Origin: Planctomycetota bacterium
Lineage (GTDB): Bacteria > Planctomycetota > Planctomycetia > Pirellulales > Pirellulaceae
DNA: 8,214 nucleotides
Assembly (NCBI GenBank): GCA_019347795.1
Contig: JAHWKS010000186.1
Location: forward strand, 1 to 8,214
Direction of reading: 5' to 3'
Below are positions 5,995-8,214 of the stretch, piece by piece; position 1 is the stretch's first letter; each line of letters starts with the position of its first letter. Position numbers and translations under genes: made by a program. The notes beneath the pieces were generated by a model. That model searched no databases. It was not told the DNA's origin and saw only the letters and a list, made by a program, of their open reading frames with translations.

Positions 5995-6465
5995 CTAGAA
6001 CTCTTGCGGGCCTGTCGGCGGCGGAACGACTTCGACTTCTTCAGGCGTCGGCATCGGCGCCGTTTCCGGCGGGGCGACGGGTGGAAGAGGCGGAGCCGCG
6101 TATACCGGGTGCGACTCCCAACGGTCGGGTCCGGTTTGCACTTGCATTCGCCCGACAGGCTGTCGCGCTGCAAAGTCGTTTCGCCACGGCCGCAGCCACA
6201 GCCACCCTTTCGGCAACGGCTCGCTCAACAGCGGAATGGTGGGATAGTAGTATGCTCCATTGGCGGGCGGGAACCCCGACCGCCATCGGAGCACGTCGTT
6301 CAACTCCACCTGCCGGCGGACCGCCGCCTGCCGCGCGGCTTCGCCGATTGCGTGCGCTTCGGCCGATGCGTCGATCTGGCCGTAATCAACAAGCTCCTCT
6401 GCACGACCGACGGTCGCCAAGAGGAACGCGATCCCGACTCCCGCAGTCCAAGCCTTAACACGCAT
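5995..6465 (-). CDS. Secreted proline-rich protein of unknown function
   Basis: 156 residues from the ATG at 6465, chosen because an AAGGA Shine-Dalgarno sequence lies about 8 bases upstream and because it begins a clear signal peptide: MRVKAW, then a hydrophobic run AGVGIAFLLATVGRA, with likely cleavage near GRA-EE. An earlier in-frame ATG at 6513 would only add charged residues before the signal. The mature part has an alanine-rich, probably helical stretch (about 30-60), an aromatic section (GAYYYPTIPLL, KGWLWLRPW) and a proline-rich acidic tail (APPLPPVAPPETAPMPTPEEVEVVPPP) that is probably unstructured. I do not recognise the family. The stop is 80 bases before ndk on the same strand, and it diverges from the VWA gene. 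Confidence 0.65.
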   Translation of the reverse strand: MRVKAWTAGVGIAFLLATVGRAEELVDYGQIDASAEAHAIGEAARQAAVRRQVELNDVLRWRSGFPPANGAYYYPTIPLLSEPLPKGWLWLRPWRNDFAARQPVGRMQVQTGPDRWESHPVYAAPPLPPVAPPETAPMPTPEEVEVVPPPTGPQEF

Positions 6466-6549
6466 TGATCGATCCTTCGTGGCGAATGGAATGCGGCCCG
6501 ATCTCATCAGCATACGGCGGCAGGTCCTCCCCGGAAACCCGACACTTGG

Positions 6550-6579
6550 TTGCCCGGTTTTCGAAAGTAATCGTAGAAT
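6550..6579 (+). promoter_or_regulatory. Candidate promoter for the VWA gene
   Basis: TTGCCC (6550-6555) and TAGAAT (6574-6579) are separated by 18 bases in the divergent intergenic region, giving a leader of roughly 25 bases. The match is moderate and untested. Confidence 0.3.
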
Positions 6580-6610
6580 GAATGCGGGGCATCTCTGAGC
6601 CGGTCTCTCA

Positions 6611-7537
6611 ATGACTCTTTCGCGCGAGGAACATCCCGACTTGCCCTCCGCCGTTCAGTGGCGCGGCGCGCTGCGGAGCAGCGTCTCGGGGCTGGTGTCG
6701 ATCGTGGTGCACATGGCGATCATCCTCACGCTGGGGCTGGTCACCTGCAACTCGCGCGGCGAGGGAGAAGGGGCCGGCGAAGAGGTTCTGCTGGGCGAGC
6801 TGCCCGAGGTGATTCTCACCGCTTCGTCCGATGAGCAACTCGATGCGACTCCAATCGCATCGCAGCCGCAGGCTGAAGAAGAGTTCCAGGCGCCGCTCGA
6901 TATCGCTCCGCAAATCGACAACAGCGCCGCCGCGTTTCAAATCGACGTAGTGAGTCTTGCCCCCAGCGGCGCCTCGTCAGGCAGCGCGGAGTTCGGCGCC
7001 GTGGGAGGCGGCGGCGGCGCAGCCGGCGGCGGCGCCAGCTTCATGGGCGTCTACGCCCACGGCAACCGCTTCTGCATCATCGCCGATTGCTCCGGCAGCA
7101 TGCGCGGCCCCAAACTGGAGCATGTGAAGACGGAGATTCTCGAAACCATTTCCGGCATGGGACGGCAGGCCCGCTTCCAGCTCGTGTTCTTCCATTCCCG
7201 CGAGAATCCGTTTCCCCGGCCCGGGTGGCGCAATCCCCGGCGCGACCACGCGGAGGTGCAATCGTGGCTGAACTCCGTCGAAGCCGGCGGAGGCACGCAT
7301 CCCACGCCCGCCTTCCGCATCGGGCTTTCGCTCTCGCCGCGGCCGGACGCGATCTTCTTCATGACCGACGGGCAGTTCGATCCGGCGGTGGTGGAGGATG
7401 TGGCGGCGCTCAATCATGAGGGACAGCGGCGGGTCAAGATCAACACCATTTCCTTCATCGACCGCAGCGCCGAACACCAGATGCGGCGGATCGCGGAAGA
7501 CTCGGGAGGCGTCTATCGCCATGTGGCAGGGTTTTAG
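6611..7537 (+). CDS. Membrane-anchored von Willebrand factor A domain protein
   Basis: 308 residues. A short N-terminal tail is followed by one membrane segment (about 25-45, VSGLVSIVVHMAIILTLGLVT), an acidic, low-complexity region (about 48-135), a glycine-rich linker (GGGGGAAGGGAS) and a VWA domain (about 150-305). The MIDAS metal site looks complete: D159CS161GS163, T229 in GGGTHP, and D253 in FMTDGQ. VWA domains bind protein partners through a bound divalent metal; with one N-terminal anchor the domain probably faces the periplasm. Planctomycetes have many such proteins, mostly uncharacterised. An in-frame TGA at 6596-6598 and the lack of another start support the ATG at 6611, although its Shine-Dalgarno sequence is weak. 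The next gene overlaps by 17 bases, implying coupled expression. The partner and role are unknown. Confidence 0.88.
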   Translation: MTLSREEHPDLPSAVQWRGALRSSVSGLVSIVVHMAIILTLGLVTCNSRGEGEGAGEEVLLGELPEVILTASSDEQLDATPIASQPQAEEEFQAPLDIAPQIDNSAAAFQIDVVSLAPSGASSGSAEFGAVGGGGGAAGGGASFMGVYAHGNRFCIIADCSGSMRGPKLEHVKTEILETISGMGRQARFQLVFFHSRENPFPRPGWRNPRRDHAEVQSWLNSVEAGGGTHPTPAFRIGLSLSPRPDAIFFMTDGQFDPAVVEDVAALNHEGQRRVKINTISFIDRSAEHQMRRIAEDSGGVYRHVAGF

Positions 7538-8214
7538 ATTTGTTCAAGGTTTGACTGCTTTTGGATCGATGGCCGCCGTCGTGCTATGGGCGGCGGCGCC
7601 TGCATATGCCGATCGCATCATTCTGCGGAACCTGACCGTCATCAGCGACAAGACGGTCACTGCGTTCGACGAAGACGGCGTGCGGCTTTCCGACGGCGGC
7701 GTGATTCGCTGGGATGAGATCGAACGAGCAACCGTGGCGCCGGACAAGCAGGCCGCCTTCGACGCGATGCTGTCGGAGTTGGGAACGCATCTCTATCGCA
7801 TTCGCCAGCGGCTCTCGGTCGGCGATTACAAGGGGCTGCTCTCGCACGCGGAGGCGGTCTATCCGCGGTATCAACAACGGCGAAGCGAGACGGCCTACAT
7901 GGTCTGCCAGGCGGTGATGTGGGGCCGGTTGGCCGTGAACCGCCGCGAGGAGGCGATCGAACCGTACTGGCGATGCTTCGAGCTGCTGCGCCGCGCCGGC
8001 GGCAATTCGATCGATCTGCCGGGCGACCGCCGATTGCAGTTCGACCCCGAAACCGGCGTCACGTCCGAGCTGCTCCCGGTGTGGTTCGACGCCGATGCGG
8101 CGGGCAAGGTCTTGGACGACGTCCTCAACGCGGCGGCGCAGTTGAGCAAGCCGCTCCCGGAGGCGACGCGAATCTACTACGGCACGCTCGCCCTCGCCGC
8201 TGGAGAAAACGACA
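7521..8214 (+). CDS. Secreted protein of unknown function, 3' end outside window
   Basis: The frame is open from the ATG at 7521 to the window edge (231 codons). GGGAGG at 7504-7509 lies 11 bases before the ATG. Residues 1-30 form a signal peptide with a hydrophobic core (LTAFGSMAAVVLWAAA) and a good cleavage site AYA-D after residue 30. The mature start DRIILRNLTVISDKTVTAFDEDGVRLSDGGVIRWDEIERA looks like a small beta-rich module ending in an I-x-W-D-E-I motif. It is followed by a helical, arginine-rich region (LYRIRQRLSVGDYKGLLSHAEAVYPRY...) that may be TPR-like. I do not recognise the family. It overlaps the VWA gene by 17 bases in another frame, so the two are probably co-transcribed and may act together at the cell surface. 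An alternative start at the ATG at 7569 would cut the signal peptide short. Confidence 0.75.
   Translation, partial: MWQGFRFVQGLTAFGSMAAVVLWAAAPAYADRIILRNLTVISDKTVTAFDEDGVRLSDGGVIRWDEIERATVAPDKQAAFDAMLSELGTHLYRIRQRLSVGDYKGLLSHAEAVYPRYQQRRSETAYMVCQAVMWGRLAVNRREEAIEPYWRCFELLRRAGGNSIDLPGDRRLQFDPETGVTSELLPVWFDADAAGKVLDDVLNAAAQLSKPLPEATRIYYGTLALAAGEND

Noticed and set aside
5935..6468. Plus-strand open frame opposite the secreted-protein gene
   Set aside because: Its composition is basic and random-looking. The minus-strand frame has a Shine-Dalgarno sequence, a signal peptide and a coherent proline-rich tail.

Overview
The window looks like a stretch of a GC-rich planctomycete chromosome, probably Pirellulales-like. 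This is inferred from the imuA-imuB-dnaE2 damage-tolerance cassette, the style of the von Willebrand A (VWA) and secreted proteins, and several families of palindromic repeats whose translated peptides (MRNAE..., HSAFRIPHSAF, VPSAxNG) I associate with that phylum. No database search was possible.

Positions 1-5331 (+ strand) hold an SOS-type translesion synthesis cassette. It contains the C-terminal end of an ImuA-like RecA-fold protein, a full-length ImuB (inactive Y-family polymerase hub with a visible beta-clamp motif), and a full-length DnaE2/ImuC error-prone DNA polymerase. From the known biology of this family, ImuA and ImuB bring DnaE2 to the clamp at stalled forks, giving damage-induced mutagenesis. 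The likely LexA-controlled promoter lies left of the window.

The striking feature of this half is the density of palindromic elements, at least eight in about 5.4 kb. Six of them lie inside the three coding sequences and leave the frame open: one in imuA, three in imuB and at least two clusters in dnaE2. One 106-bp inverted repeat fills the imuB-dnaE2 gap and ends on the base before the dnaE2 ATG. Another lies just after dnaE2. Two copies of one family show compensatory changes between their arms, and copies of the same family are read in the same phase.

Positions 5332-5455 are a convergent intergenic region with overlapping alternative hairpins. On the minus strand follow ndk (nucleoside diphosphate kinase), with a plausible promoter crossed by an inverted repeat, and a secreted proline-rich protein of unknown function. 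The secreted-protein gene diverges from a plus-strand pair: a membrane-anchored VWA protein with an intact MIDAS metal site, and a signal-peptide protein that overlaps it by 17 bases and runs off the right edge. Nothing from 5434 to the end carries the repeat families seen on the left. No RNA genes, CRISPR arrays or transposase genes were seen.
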